A program made the translations under genes and the position numbers. A DNA stretch of 64,000 nt from assembly GCF_900107255.1 (NCBI RefSeq), contig NZ_FNPH01000008.1, positions 62,001-126,000 of the forward strand, written 5' to 3'. Of the stretch, positions 44,989 through 53,651 are shown in pieces (positions within the stretch are counted from its first letter, which is position 1; every line of letters begins with the position of its first letter). Below the pieces are notes generated by a model, which saw nothing but the letters and a program-made list of their open reading frames with translations, was not told the DNA's origin and searched no databases. Source of the DNA: Micromonospora pattaloongensis. Lineage in GTDB: Bacteria > Actinomycetota > Actinomycetes > Mycobacteriales > Micromonosporaceae.

Positions 44989-46962
44989 CTAGCTGGGCGG
45001 TGGGATGCGGCGCCGGACGTCGGGGGCGGTGGCCGGGCCGGGGGTCCAGGTCGAGACCCAGGCGCGGTCGTCGGAGGGGGCGACGACGCCCTGCTCAAGG
45101 AAGGCGTAGCGGCCGTCGAGCACGCGCTTGGCGGCCGCGACGTCGACCGGGTCCGTGTTCTCCCACAGCGCCCGGAACAGCGCGTCGACGCGCAGCCGCG
45201 CCTGCCGGCAGAACAGGTCGGCCAGCTCCACGCCCTCCGGGCGGGCCTCCCGCTGCGCGTTGGCCCGCACGCAGACCGCCGAGATCGCGAAGAGCTCCGC
45301 GCCGATGTCCACGATCCGGCCCAGGAACCCCTGCTTGCGCTCCAGCTTCCCCTGCCAGCGCGACATCGCGTAGAACGTCGAGCGGGCCAGCTTGCGCGAG
45401 GCGCGCTCGGCGTAACGCAGGTGGCCGGCGAGCGCGCCGAACTCCGCGTACGCGCCGGGGTTCTGCCCCCGGCCGACCGCGAGCGTCGGCAGCCACCTCG
45501 CGTAGAACGCGCCGGCCCGCGCCCCGGCGCGGGCCTTGCGGCCCAGCCCCGCCTCCGGGTCGATGATGTCGCCGGCCACCGACAGGTGGGCGTCGACGGC
45601 CTCCCGGGCGATGAGCAGGTGCATGATCTCGGTCGAGCCCTCGAAGATCCGGTTGATCCGCAGGTCGCGCAGGATCTGCTCGACCGCGGCCGGCCGCTCG
45701 CCGCGGGCGGCGAGCGACTCCGCGGTCTCGTAGCCGCGCCCGCCCCGGATCTGCACCAGTTCGTCGGCGATCCGCCACGCCATCTCGCTGGCGTAGAGCT
45801 TCACCAGCGCCGCCTCGATCCGGATGTCGTTGCGGTCGTCGTCGGCGAGCAGGCAGCAGAGCTCCAGCATGGTCTCCATGCCGTACGTCGTGGCCGCGAT
45901 GAACGCGATCTTCGTGGCCACCGCCTCGTGGGCGCCGACCGGCCGCCCCCACTGCACCCGTTCCGCCGCCCACTCCCGCGCCACGTGGAGGCACCACTTG
46001 CCGGCGCCGACGCACATCGCGGGCAACGAGAGCCGCCCGGTGTTCAACGTGGTGAGCGCGATCTTCAGACCGCGACCCTCGCCACCGATCACGTTCTCCG
46101 CCGGCACGAAGACGTCGTGGAACCGGGTCACGCTGTTCTCCAGCCCGCGCAGGCCGAGGAAGGCGTTACGGCGCTCGACGGTGATCCCCGGCGAGTCCCC
46201 CTCCACCACGAACGCGGTGATCCCGCCGCGGCGTCCCTCGCTCGCCGGGACCCGGGCCATCACGACCAGCAGGGTCGCGACCGTGCCGTTGGTGGCCCAG
46301 AGCTTGACGCCGTTGAGGCGGTAGCCGGCGCCGTCCTCCGTCGGCTCGGCCGTGGTCGCCAGCCGCGCCGGGTCGGAGCCGACGTCGGGCTCGGTCAGCA
46401 GGAACGCCGAGACCTCGCCGGCGGCGAGCCGGGGCAGGAACGTCTGCTTCTGCTCGTCGGTGCCGAAGAGCTTCAACGGCTGCGGCACGCCGATCGACTG
46501 GTGCGCCGACAGCAGCGCGCCGATCGCCGGGCTGACCGAGCCGGCCCGCATCAACGCCTGGCAGTAGTGCAGGTTCGACAGCCCGAGCCCGCCGTACTTC
46601 TCGTCGATCTTCATGCCGAAGGCCCCGAGCCGGGCGAGGCCCTGGAACACCTCGTCCGGGATGCGCGCGTCCCGCTCGATCCGCTCACCGTCCACGTCGG
46701 AGCGGACGTACTCGTCGAGCCGGCCGAGGAACTCCTCGGCCTTGGCGGTCGCGGCCGGATCCGGGGTGGGCCAGGGGTCGATCAGGTCGAGCCGGAGGCG
46801 ACCGAGGAACAGCTCCTTGCCGAAACTGGGCTTGCCCCACTCCGACTCGCGCGCGGCCTCGGCGACCTGCCGCGCCTCCCGCTCGGAAACCTGCCCGGCC
46901 TCGGCCGGCAGCGGACCCACCCCGTCGGCCCCCGCGGACCGGCTGTTCTGCGTCGTGGTCAC
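44989..46962 (-). CDS. Acyl-CoA dehydrogenase with C-terminal extension
   Basis: A 657-residue flavoprotein. The dehydrogenase core covers about residues 75-450: FGMKIDEKYGGLGLSNLHYC, FLLTEPDVGSDPARL, GYRLNGVKLWATNGTVA, AFLGLRGLENSVTRF, VQIRGGRGYETAESLAARGE and RINRIFEGSTEIMHLLIAREA. The extra C-terminal 180 residues resemble the very-long-chain type. It oxidises an acyl-CoA in fatty acid breakdown; chain length is unknown. The GTG start has GAGGGGG 6 nt upstream. It is monocistronic on the minus strand. Confidence 0.88.
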   Translation of the reverse strand: MTTTQNSRSAGADGVGPLPAEAGQVSEREARQVAEAARESEWGKPSFGKELFLGRLRLDLIDPWPTPDPAATAKAEEFLGRLDEYVRSDVDGERIERDARIPDEVFQGLARLGAFGMKIDEKYGGLGLSNLHYCQALMRAGSVSPAIGALLSAHQSIGVPQPLKLFGTDEQKQTFLPRLAAGEVSAFLLTEPDVGSDPARLATTAEPTEDGAGYRLNGVKLWATNGTVATLLVVMARVPASEGRRGGITAFVVEGDSPGITVERRNAFLGLRGLENSVTRFHDVFVPAENVIGGEGRGLKIALTTLNTGRLSLPAMCVGAGKWCLHVAREWAAERVQWGRPVGAHEAVATKIAFIAATTYGMETMLELCCLLADDDRNDIRIEAALVKLYASEMAWRIADELVQIRGGRGYETAESLAARGERPAAVEQILRDLRINRIFEGSTEIMHLLIAREAVDAHLSVAGDIIDPEAGLGRKARAGARAGAFYARWLPTLAVGRGQNPGAYAEFGALAGHLRYAERASRKLARSTFYAMSRWQGKLERKQGFLGRIVDIGAELFAISAVCVRANAQREARPEGVELADLFCRQARLRVDALFRALWENTDPVDVAAAKRVLDGRYAFLEQGVVAPSDDRAWVSTWTPGPATAPDVRRRIPPPS

Positions 46963-47067
46963 GGCTACCCCCTCGAGGTGGGTACGGCTACCAGCGCTGA
47001 CTGGCAACCACGCTACTCCCGGGTAGTACCGAGGGGTAGGGGGTCATCGATGCCATCCGGGCCCCGG

Positions 47068-47598
47068 TCATCCCCGCGACGCGCCCGCCTCCGCCCGGAC
47101 GCCCTCGTCCTCGTCGTCCTCCCCGTCGTCCTCGTCGTCCTCGTCCTCGTCGGTGTAGCGGGTGGTGACCGGGAGGATGACCCAGAAGATCAGGAACCAG
47201 ATCCCGGTGACGGCGCTGAGCGCGAAGGCGACCGGGCGCGACAGGATGTAGTCGGTGATCAGCAGCACCGCACTGACCATCGCGATCAACATGAACGCCA
47301 GGCCGCCGGTCGCCATCCTGTGCGCGAAGCGGACCAGCTCCGGCTTGCGTCCCTTCCGGAACAGCGCGCGGTGGAACGCGACCGGCGAGATGATCATCGC
47401 GGTGGACGCGGCCGCGGCGAGCAGCGCGACCACGTAGACGTCCTTCTGGAACTCCGCCACCTTGGGAAAGCCGTTACTGAACGGCAGCGTCAGCAGGAAC
47501 GCGAAGAGGATCTGGATCCCCGTCTGCGCCACCCGCAACTCCTGGAGCAGATCCGTGAAGTTCCGCTGCCAGCGTTGCTTTTCGCTCTCTCGCACCAT
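47068..47598 (-). CDS. DUF6328-like membrane protein with acidic tail
   Basis: A 176-residue protein with four hydrophobic helices (FAFLLTLPFSNGF, VYVVALLAAAASTAMIIS, GLAFMLIAMVSAVLLITDYIL, FALSAVTGIWFLIFWVIL). The conserved start RWQRNFTDLLQELRVAQTG is one I associate with the DUF6328 family. The final 30 residues are a run of Asp and Glu (DEDEDDEDDGEDDEDEG). The ATG at 47598 is chosen because GGGGAGGG lies about 6 nt upstream; a codon six residues earlier precedes that site. Function is unknown. Confidence 0.7.
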   Translation of the reverse strand: MVRESEKQRWQRNFTDLLQELRVAQTGIQILFAFLLTLPFSNGFPKVAEFQKDVYVVALLAAAASTAMIISPVAFHRALFRKGRKPELVRFAHRMATGGLAFMLIAMVSAVLLITDYILSRPVAFALSAVTGIWFLIFWVILPVTTRYTDEDEDDEDDGEDDEDEGVRAEAGASRG

Positions 47599-47705
47599 CG
47601 CGCCCTCCCCATGCATCGCGAATGTGGGCGCGGAAATGCCCGGACACCGCGATGATCAAACAGGGGTCACTGGCCGCGCGCCGGATTCGCCGGTCTCGTC
47701 CAGCC

Positions 47706-48500
47706 TCAACGGTTCGCGGCCAGCCAGCGCACCGCGAAGTCCACCGCGTCGCGTTGGCGCATCAGCCGGCACTGCGCGCTGCCGACCTCACCGGCCCGCA
47801 CCAGGCCGGCCGTGTCCAGGTCCTCGCCGAGCAGGTCGAAGTCGCTCTCGTCGAGCGCCACGTCCTCCCACCACACCCACTCCCGGCCGTCGTCGGCGGT
47901 ACGCACGGCCGCACCCACCCGCTCCCGCGGCGGGTCCGGTCGCCGGTACTCGGCCAGGTGCAACGAGGTGTTCGAGTCGTGCCCCACGCCGAGCAGCAGC
48001 ACGTCGGCGTCGAGCTCGTAGAGACGGGCCAGCGGCGAGCGCTCGCCGAGCATGTCGGCGCGGGCGTGCCCGCCGACGACCTGCTCGGCGCGCGGCCCCA
48101 CCGCCGCGAAGGAGACCTGCGGGTGGTCGCTGCGGCGCGCCCCCGGCCAGGCGCGCACCGCCTCGGCGATCACCCCCATCCAGCGGCTCGGCGTGGCGGC
48201 GGCGTCGAAGCCCGGCATCTCGTCGCGGATCACCGGCCACCACTCGCGCGGCACCGGAGGATTGCGCCACGTCGCCGGATCGGTGTTCTCCGGGGTGTGC
48301 GTCGGCACCACGAGCGTGCCGTCCGGGCCGAGCGCGTCCCGCAACGCGAGCACCACCGCGTGCGGTCCACCACAGACCCAGCCGAGCGGGCGCAGCGCCG
48401 AGTGCACCAGCAGCGTCGAACCGGGGCGCACCCCCAGGCGGCGCAGATCCGCCGCGAGCGAGCTGCGAGTGCGCGGCCAGGCCGTGCCGCTGATCGTCAT
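47706..48500 (-). CDS. AAC(3)-family aminoglycoside N-acetyltransferase-like protein
   Basis: A 264-residue antibiotic acetyltransferase of the AAC(3) fold. It has STLLVHSALRPLGWVCGGP, DGTLVVPTHTPENTDPATW, FDAAATPSRWMGVIAEAVR, RSDHPQVSFAAVGPRAE and LLLGVGHDSNTSLHLAEYR. The last block carries the conserved D.NTSLHLAE, and the C-terminal RDAVDFAVRWL matches the family. Members acetylate the 3-amino group of aminoglycosides from acetyl-CoA, though many chromosomal copies have other or unknown substrates. The ATG overlaps the stop of the alpha/beta hydrolase gene by four bases. Confidence 0.85.
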   Translation of the reverse strand: MTISGTAWPRTRSSLAADLRRLGVRPGSTLLVHSALRPLGWVCGGPHAVVLALRDALGPDGTLVVPTHTPENTDPATWRNPPVPREWWPVIRDEMPGFDAAATPSRWMGVIAEAVRAWPGARRSDHPQVSFAAVGPRAEQVVGGHARADMLGERSPLARLYELDADVLLLGVGHDSNTSLHLAEYRRPDPPRERVGAAVRTADDGREWVWWEDVALDESDFDLLGEDLDTAGLVRAGEVGSAQCRLMRQRDAVDFAVRWLAANR

Positions 48501-49324
48501 GCCGTTCCCCGCCCGACCCGGGCCAGGATCGCCTCGGTGAGCGGACCGGGCGCCTGGTCCGGGATCCAGTGCGACACCCCGGTGAGCCGCACGAACCGGT
48601 AGTCACCGCGGACGCCGTCGCCGCACGCCAGGGCCGCCCGCGCCCCGACGGCCGCATCGCGGTCGCTCCACACGTACGTCGTCGGCACCGTCACCGGTCC
48701 GATGTCGGCGAAGTCCCGCCGCGACAGCGCCCGGTACCAGTTCAACGCCGCGGTCAGCGCCCCCGGCGCGCGCATCGGCGCCACATACGTGTCGACCCGA
48801 TCCCGCGGCACGCCCCGCAGCACCAGGCGCAGCCCGGCCGCGTCGCGTCCCAGCAGCACCCGCTCCGCGAGGCGCGGCCGTTGGAAGAGCCGCATGTACG
48901 CGAACCGTGCCCGCTGGCCGAAGCCGGTCGAGAGCGCCCGCCCCAACGCCCGCGGATGCGGCACGGAGATGGCGGTGAGAGTGCGGACCCGTGCCGGTTG
49001 CCGGGCGGCCAACTGCCAGCCGACGACCGCCCCCCAGTCGTGGCCGACGACGTGCGCCGCGTCCACCCCGAGCGCGTCGAGCACCGCCGTCGCGTCCGCG
49101 ACGCACTCCGCGATCCGGTAGTCGGCCGCCTCCGCCGGGCGCGCGCCCGGCGAGTAGCCCCGCTGATCCAGCGCGTACGTGCGCAGCCCGGCGTGCAGGG
49201 CAGGGAGAACGTGCACCCACTCGCCGCTGTGCTGCGGGAATCCGTGCAGCAACAGCATGGGCTCACCGTCGTCCGGGCCGCCGACGTGCACGTCGAACCG
49301 CAATCCACGCGCGGCGATCTGCAT
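48497..49324 (-). CDS. Alpha/beta hydrolase (epoxide hydrolase-like)
   Basis: A 275-residue alpha/beta hydrolase. LLLHGFPQHSGEW is the oxyanion-hole HGFP motif and VVGHDWGAVVGW the nucleophile elbow with Asp, as in epoxide hydrolases and haloalkane dehalogenases. VWSDRDAAVG supplies the acid and GVSHWIPDQAP the catalytic histidine. The substrate is unknown. The ATG at 49324 gives the expected MQIAARGLRFDVH start. It lies 29 nt after a membrane protein gene and overlaps the acetyltransferase gene, so the four genes from 51227 to 47706 may form one operon. Confidence 0.82.
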   Translation of the reverse strand: MQIAARGLRFDVHVGGPDDGEPMLLLHGFPQHSGEWVHVLPALHAGLRTYALDQRGYSPGARPAEAADYRIAECVADATAVLDALGVDAAHVVGHDWGAVVGWQLAARQPARVRTLTAISVPHPRALGRALSTGFGQRARFAYMRLFQRPRLAERVLLGRDAAGLRLVLRGVPRDRVDTYVAPMRAPGALTAALNWYRALSRRDFADIGPVTVPTTYVWSDRDAAVGARAALACGDGVRGDYRFVRLTGVSHWIPDQAPGPLTEAILARVGRGTA

Positions 49325-49353
49325 GACCGGCAGCCTACCGTCGATCGACGCCG

Positions 49354-50112
49354 CTACTCGTACTGCTGCTTCGGGACGGGGATCTCCCGCCACGACTCCA
49401 CCCTCAGGTACGGGATGCTCTCGCCGTTGACCGGATCGCTCTCGGTGCGCGGGCTGTAGCCGCCGACCACCTCCACCCAGGTGTCCGCGGCAAGCCCGGC
49501 CGGCGCCTCGCCCTCCAGGCCCACCTTGATCGGGCGGCCGTCGGCGGCACAGCAGGACAGGATGATCCGCGCCAGCATGGGCTGCCCGTCCGGCCCGGTC
49601 GCGACGAAGCCGCTGAGCTGCACGCGGCGCTGCCCGAGCGAGGCGCCCTCGTCGAAGATCGCCCGGGAGGCGTAGTCGAGGACACTGATCTTCACCGGGT
49701 CGCCCTCGGGCAGCGGCGGATAGTCGGAGAGCTGCTGCCCGGCCAGCGCCGTGCCCGCCTGCGCGGCCGCGTACGACCCGAGCGCCGGCGGCGAGACCAG
49801 CAGCAGGCCGAGCACCGGCAGGATCAGCAGCCAGCCCACCCGTGGCTCGTGGTGCCCGTTCCCATGATCGTGGCCGTGGTGCTCGTGGCCGTGGTCGTGC
49901 TCAGGGCCGCCCTCGGTGGCCGGGGTGGGCCGGCGGCGCCGGAGGTCGTACCAGAGGGTCATCACCGCGGCCGCGATCAGCAGCAGGCCCGCGACGATCA
50001 GGAACGGCCGCAACCCCTCCTTGACGTACCGCAGATACATGTCGGTGACGCTCGCCTTCACGACGGCCCCACCGAACAGCAGCAGCACCACCGCCTGCGC
50101 CTGCCGGTTCAC
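49354..50112 (-). CDS. TIGR03943-type membrane protein with His-rich linker
   Basis: A 252-residue protein with two N-terminal helices (AVVLLLFGGAVVKASV, RPFLIVAGLLLIAAAVMTLWY), a His/Asp linker (EHDHGHEHHGHDHGNGHHEP, about residues 72-91) and a third helix (VGWLLILPVLGLLLVSPPALGSY). A soluble outer domain follows, with VQLSGFVATGPDG, LARIILSCCAADG and WVEVVGGY. It corresponds to the partner always found next to ArsP/YraQ-type permeases in actinobacteria. The His cluster and CC pair hint at metal handling. The GTG overlaps the permease stop (GTGA). Confidence 0.78.
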   Translation of the reverse strand: MNRQAQAVVLLLFGGAVVKASVTDMYLRYVKEGLRPFLIVAGLLLIAAAVMTLWYDLRRRRPTPATEGGPEHDHGHEHHGHDHGNGHHEPRVGWLLILPVLGLLLVSPPALGSYAAAQAGTALAGQQLSDYPPLPEGDPVKISVLDYASRAIFDEGASLGQRRVQLSGFVATGPDGQPMLARIILSCCAADGRPIKVGLEGEAPAGLAADTWVEVVGGYSPRTESDPVNGESIPYLRVESWREIPVPKQQYE

Positions 50113-51227
50113 AGCAGCACCCCTCCGACGGCCACCGCGACCAGCACCGCGATCGCGAGCGTCGCCGGGGCGAAGCGCAGCGCGAACCGGCGGCCGAAGG
50201 TGCCCGCCTGCATCGAGATCAGCTTGAGGTCGACCATCGGCCCGACGACCAGGAACACCAGTCGCGACGTGAGCGAGAACTGCGACAGCGAGGCGGCGAC
50301 GAACGCGTCGGCCTCCGAGCAGATGGAGAGCAGCACCGCGAGGAGCGCGAGCGCGATCACCGACAGCACCGGTTCGTCGGCGAGCCGCTGCAACCACACC
50401 TCGGGCACGATCACGTTGATGGTGGCCGCCGCCATCGCGCCCAGCACCAGGAAGCCGCCCGCGTGCATGACGTCGTGGCGCACCGCGGCCCAGAACGCGC
50501 GGCCCCGGGACAGGTCGTCGAGGTCGGGACGGTGCGGCAGTTTGATCCAGTCGGCGCGGCCCAGCCGCAGCCAGAGCCAGCCCATCACCATCGCGACGAT
50601 CAGACTGGCCACGCCGCGCCCGACGACCATCTCCGGGTTGCGCGGAAACGCCACCGCGGTCGCCGTCAGCACGATCGGGTTGATCGCCGGCGCGGCCAGC
50701 AGGAACGCCAGGGCGGCCGCCGGGGTCACGCCCCGGCGGATCAGCGACCCGGCGATCGGCACCGAACCGCACTCGCAGCCGGGGAGCACGACCCCGGCGG
50801 CGCTGGCGACCGGCACGGCGAGCGCGGGATGCTTCGGCAGCGCCTTCGCCCAGAACGACCGGGGCACGAAGACCGCGATGACCGCGGAGAGCGCCACCCC
50901 GAAGACCAGGAACGGCATCGCCTGGACCATCACGGAGACGAAGACCGTGGTCCAGGTCTGCAGCCGGGCGTCGGAGATCAGGCTCGCGATCGGGCCCCGG
51001 AAGAGGACCAGCAGGATCAGCAGGACGGCGAGCACCTCGATGGAGCCGACGCGATCGCCGAACAGCCGGCGACGCGGCGGCCGGCCGGCTCCTCGCGGGG
51101 GCTCGCCGGTCCGGAGGCCATCGGCCGGCGGCGCCGGCCGGGTGGCCGGAGAATCGGCGGCGGTCACGGCCGATATGCCCCCTTCGCTCGACGGACTGTC
51201 GGTGCCCGGCCGGGCCATCCGGACCAT
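50109..51227 (-). CDS. Predicted permease of the YraQ/ArsP family
   Basis: A 372-residue permease. After a disordered leader of about 60 residues come two groups of helices with the family motifs MVQAMPFLVFGVALSAVIAVFVP, GVVLPGCECGSVPIAGSLIRRG (CEC motif), AFLLAAPAINPIVLTATAVAF and SICSEADAFVAASL. The CEC and the conserved Asn-Pro suggest transport of a thiol-reactive metal or organometal species. The ATG at 51227 or an ATG three codons later starts the protein. It is divergent from the TPP-riboswitch operon. Confidence 0.82.
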   Translation of the reverse strand: MVRMARPGTDSPSSEGGISAVTAADSPATRPAPPADGLRTGEPPRGAGRPPRRRLFGDRVGSIEVLAVLLILLVLFRGPIASLISDARLQTWTTVFVSVMVQAMPFLVFGVALSAVIAVFVPRSFWAKALPKHPALAVPVASAAGVVLPGCECGSVPIAGSLIRRGVTPAAALAFLLAAPAINPIVLTATAVAFPRNPEMVVGRGVASLIVAMVMGWLWLRLGRADWIKLPHRPDLDDLSRGRAFWAAVRHDVMHAGGFLVLGAMAAATINVIVPEVWLQRLADEPVLSVIALALLAVLLSICSEADAFVAASLSQFSLTSRLVFLVVGPMVDLKLISMQAGTFGRRFALRFAPATLAIAVLVAVAVGGVLL

Positions 51228-51320
51228 CGCCGGGTGCAGACCCGCCGGGGGAAGCCCGGGGGGCAGCTCACCATAACCCGGACACCCCGCCCGCCGGTGA
51301 CGCCGCGCGTGACCAGGCTG

Positions 51321-51348
51321 TTAACGGTCGCGCGGCGGGTGCTAGCGT
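51321..51348 (+). promoter_or_regulatory. Putative promoter of the TPP riboswitch operon
   Basis: TTAACG (51321-51326) and TAGCGT (51343-51348), spaced by 16 bases, lie about 20 nt before the riboswitch P1 stem and fit a housekeeping -35/-10 pair of GC-rich bacteria only loosely. Confidence 0.35.
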
Positions 51349-51366
51349 CAGCGAGACAACTTCACA

Positions 51367-51458
<92 letters not shown>

Positions 51459-51471
51459 GATCCTCCAGCCG

Positions 51472-51502
51472 CGCCATGACCGCCGACATCACGGTCATGG
51501 CG
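51472..51502 (+). promoter_or_regulatory. Expression-platform hairpin of the TPP riboswitch
   Basis: CGCCATGACCG (51472-51482) pairs perfectly with 51492-51502 around a 9-base loop, between the aptamer and the ykoE ribosome site. No U-tract follows; TCCTCTCCT at 51507-51515 could pair with the GGGAG ribosome site, so control may be at translation. Confidence 0.5.
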
Positions 51503-51542
51503 TGCGTCCTCTCCTGGTTCGATAGGACTGGGAGCGCAACTC

Positions 51543-52133
51543 ATGACTCAACCCACCGGCAACCGCTGGCGCACCGTCGACATCGTGGTCGCGTCGGTCA
51601 TCGCCGTGGCTTTCGGCGTGGTTTTCTGGGCATGGAACATCGTCTGGAGGGCCACAGACCCCGCCTTCGCCTTCTTCCCGCCGGCCCAGACGCTCATCTA
51701 CGGCGTCTGGCTGATGCCGGCCGTGATCGGCGGGCTGGTGATCCGCAAGCCCGGCGCCGCGCTCTACTGCGAGACGCTCGCGGCGGTCATCTCGGCGTTG
51801 CTGGGCAGCCAGTGGGCCGGCACGGTCATCCCCCAGGGGATCGTCCAGGGGATCGGCGCGGAGTTGGCGTTCGCGGCATTCCGCTACCGCTCGTTCCGGA
51901 TGCCCACGGCCGTCCTCGCCGGCGCGCTGACCGGCCTGAGCGCCGCGCTGTTCGACTTCGTCGTCTGGAACGCCGAGACCGATCTCACGAGCTACCGACT
52001 TCCCTATGCTCTGCTCACCATCGTCAGCTCGACTGTTATCGCGGGTTTCGGCGCGTGGGCCCTGACCCGGGCGCTGGCGCAGACCGGCGTGCTGGACCGC
52101 TTTCCCGCCGGCCGCGAACGCAGGGCCGTCTGA
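51543..52133 (+). CDS. ykoE: ECF transporter S component, YkoE type (thiamine precursor)
   Basis: A 196-residue membrane protein with about five or six helices: VDIVVASVIAVAFGVVFWAWNIV, LIYGVWLMPAVIGGLVIRKPGAALYCETLAAVISALLG, QGIVQGIGAELAFAAFRYR and ALTGLSAALFDFVVWN. This matches YkoE, the substrate-binding unit for thiamine or hydroxymethylpyrimidine. The ATG has GGGAG 8 nt upstream. Control by the TPP riboswitch immediately before it strongly supports the substrate call. Gene order YkoE, YkoD, YkoC follows Bacillus. Confidence 0.9.
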   Translation: MTQPTGNRWRTVDIVVASVIAVAFGVVFWAWNIVWRATDPAFAFFPPAQTLIYGVWLMPAVIGGLVIRKPGAALYCETLAAVISALLGSQWAGTVIPQGIVQGIGAELAFAAFRYRSFRMPTAVLAGALTGLSAALFDFVVWNAETDLTSYRLPYALLTIVSSTVIAGFGAWALTRALAQTGVLDRFPAGRERRAV

Positions 52134-52151
52134 CCCGTGCGGACCGACGCG

Positions 52152-52209
52152 TGATCAAGGGATCGGCAGCCGCAACGCGCGCCGTGTCGTGCCGCCGATC
52201 CCTTGATCA
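52152..52209 (+). repeat. Long inverted repeat between ykoE and ykoD
   Basis: TGATCAAGGGATCGGC (52152-52167) and its exact complement (52194-52209) enclose 26 bases that are also partly self-complementary (CGCGCG core). The hairpin sits in the 93-nt gap inside the operon and ends 17 nt before the ykoD start. It could be a mobile-like intergenic palindrome or an RNA element controlling relative expression. Confidence 0.75.
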
Positions 52210-52226
52210 ACCGGAAGGGGGCGGGC

Positions 52227-53651
52227 GTGGGCGCGGTTGAGCTGCGCGGGTTCGGGTGGCGGCACGCCGGCCGGAAGGCCTGGGCGGTGCGCGGCGTGGA
52301 CCTGCGGATCGAGCACGGCGAACGGGTGCTGCTGCTCGGCCCCTCCGGGGCCGGCAAGAGCACGCTGCTCGCCGCGCTCGCCGGGCTGCTCCCCGAGGAC
52401 TCGGGCGAGCAGAAGGGCACCGCCGAGATCGACGGGCTGGATCCGCGCAAGGCGCGCGAGCGGGTCGGCATGGTCTTCCAGGACCCGGAGACCCAGCTCG
52501 TGATGGCGCGCTGCGGCGACGACGTCGCGTTCGGGCTGGAGAACCGCGGCGTGCCGGCCGAGGAGATCTGGCCGCGGGTCGACGAGGCGCTGCGCCGGGT
52601 CGGCTTCCCGTACGGCCGCGACCGGCCCACCGCCGCGCTCTCCGGCGGCGAGCAGCAGCGGCTCGCGCTCGCCGGCACGCTCGCCCTCCGGCCCGACCTG
52701 CTGCTGCTCGACGAGCCGACCGCGAACCTCGACCCGGTCGGCGCGACGCTGGTCCGCGAGGCGGTCGCCGGAGCGGTTCGCGGCGACACCACCCTGATCC
52801 TCGTCGAGCACCGGGTCGCGGAGGCGCTCCCGCTGGTCGACCGGGTCGTGGTGCTCACTCCCGGCGGCGGGGTGACCGCCGACGGCCCGCCCGACGCGGT
52901 ATTCGCGGCGCACGGCGAGGCGCTGGCGGCGGCCGGGGTCTGGGTGCCCGGCCGCCCGGTCCAGCCACGCCGGGCCACCGCGCCCACCGGCGACACGCTG
53001 ATCACCGCGGAGCGGCTCGGCCTGCCACCCCGGCTGCGCCCGACCGACCTGACCGTACGGGCCGGCGAGGCGCTCGCCGTGCTCGGCCCGAACGGGGCCG
53101 GCAAGTCCACGCTGGCGCTGCTGCTCGGCGGGCTGGTCAAGCCGGGCGTCGGCCGGGTCGTCGCCACGTCCGCGCTCGCCGGCCGCGACGCCGGCACTCC
53201 CCCGCACCGGTGGCGGGCGCCGGCGCTGGCCACCCGGATCGGCTCGGTCTTCCAGGACCCCGAGCACCAGTTCGTCACCCGCACCGTCTTCGACGAGCTG
53301 GCGCTGGGGCCGCGCCGCACCGGGCGGTCGGAGGCGGAGACGAGGTCCGTCGTGAACGACCTGCTGGTGCGGCTGCGGCTGGACCGGCTCGCCGGCGCCA
53401 ACCCGTACACCCTCTCCGGCGGGGAGGCGCGGCGGCTGGGCGTCGCCACCGCCCTGGCCACCGCGCCCCGCCTGCTGGTGCTCGACGAGCCCACCTTCGG
53501 CCAGGACCGGCGCACCTGGCTGGAGCTGGTCGAGCTGCTCGCGGGGCTGCGCGACGCGGGCCACGGCATCGTGACGGTGACCCACGACGCGGAGTTCGTG
53601 GCGTCGCTGGCGGACCGGCACGTGGCGCTGGAGCGGAGCGGAACGCGGTGA
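52227..53651 (+). CDS. ykoD: ECF transporter ATPase, fused double ABC domain (YkoD type)
   Basis: A 474-residue protein with two complete ABC ATPase domains. The first has Walker A GPSGAGKST, Q-loop VFQDPETQLV, signature LSGGEQQRLALAG and Walker B LLLLDEPTANLD. The second has GPNGAGKST, FQDPEHQFV, signature LSGGEARRLGVAT and LLVLDEPTFGQD. VFQDPE.Q is typical of ECF energy-coupling ATPases, and the fused form matches YkoD. The GTG start follows GGAAGGGGG by 6 nt; an upstream TTG lies within the inverted repeat. Its stop overlaps the ykoC start (GTGA). Confidence 0.9.
   Translation: MGAVELRGFGWRHAGRKAWAVRGVDLRIEHGERVLLLGPSGAGKSTLLAALAGLLPEDSGEQKGTAEIDGLDPRKARERVGMVFQDPETQLVMARCGDDVAFGLENRGVPAEEIWPRVDEALRRVGFPYGRDRPTAALSGGEQQRLALAGTLALRPDLLLLDEPTANLDPVGATLVREAVAGAVRGDTTLILVEHRVAEALPLVDRVVVLTPGGGVTADGPPDAVFAAHGEALAAAGVWVPGRPVQPRRATAPTGDTLITAERLGLPPRLRPTDLTVRAGEALAVLGPNGAGKSTLALLLGGLVKPGVGRVVATSALAGRDAGTPPHRWRAPALATRIGSVFQDPEHQFVTRTVFDELALGPRRTGRSEAETRSVVNDLLVRLRLDRLAGANPYTLSGGEARRLGVATALATAPRLLVLDEPTFGQDRRTWLELVELLAGLRDAGHGIVTVTHDAEFVASLADRHVALERSGTR

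Noticed and set aside
51459-51545. tRNA-like GGTTCGATAGGACTGG segment
   Set aside because: It resembles a T-arm but there is no acceptor or anticodon stem; it is the ribosome-site region of ykoE.
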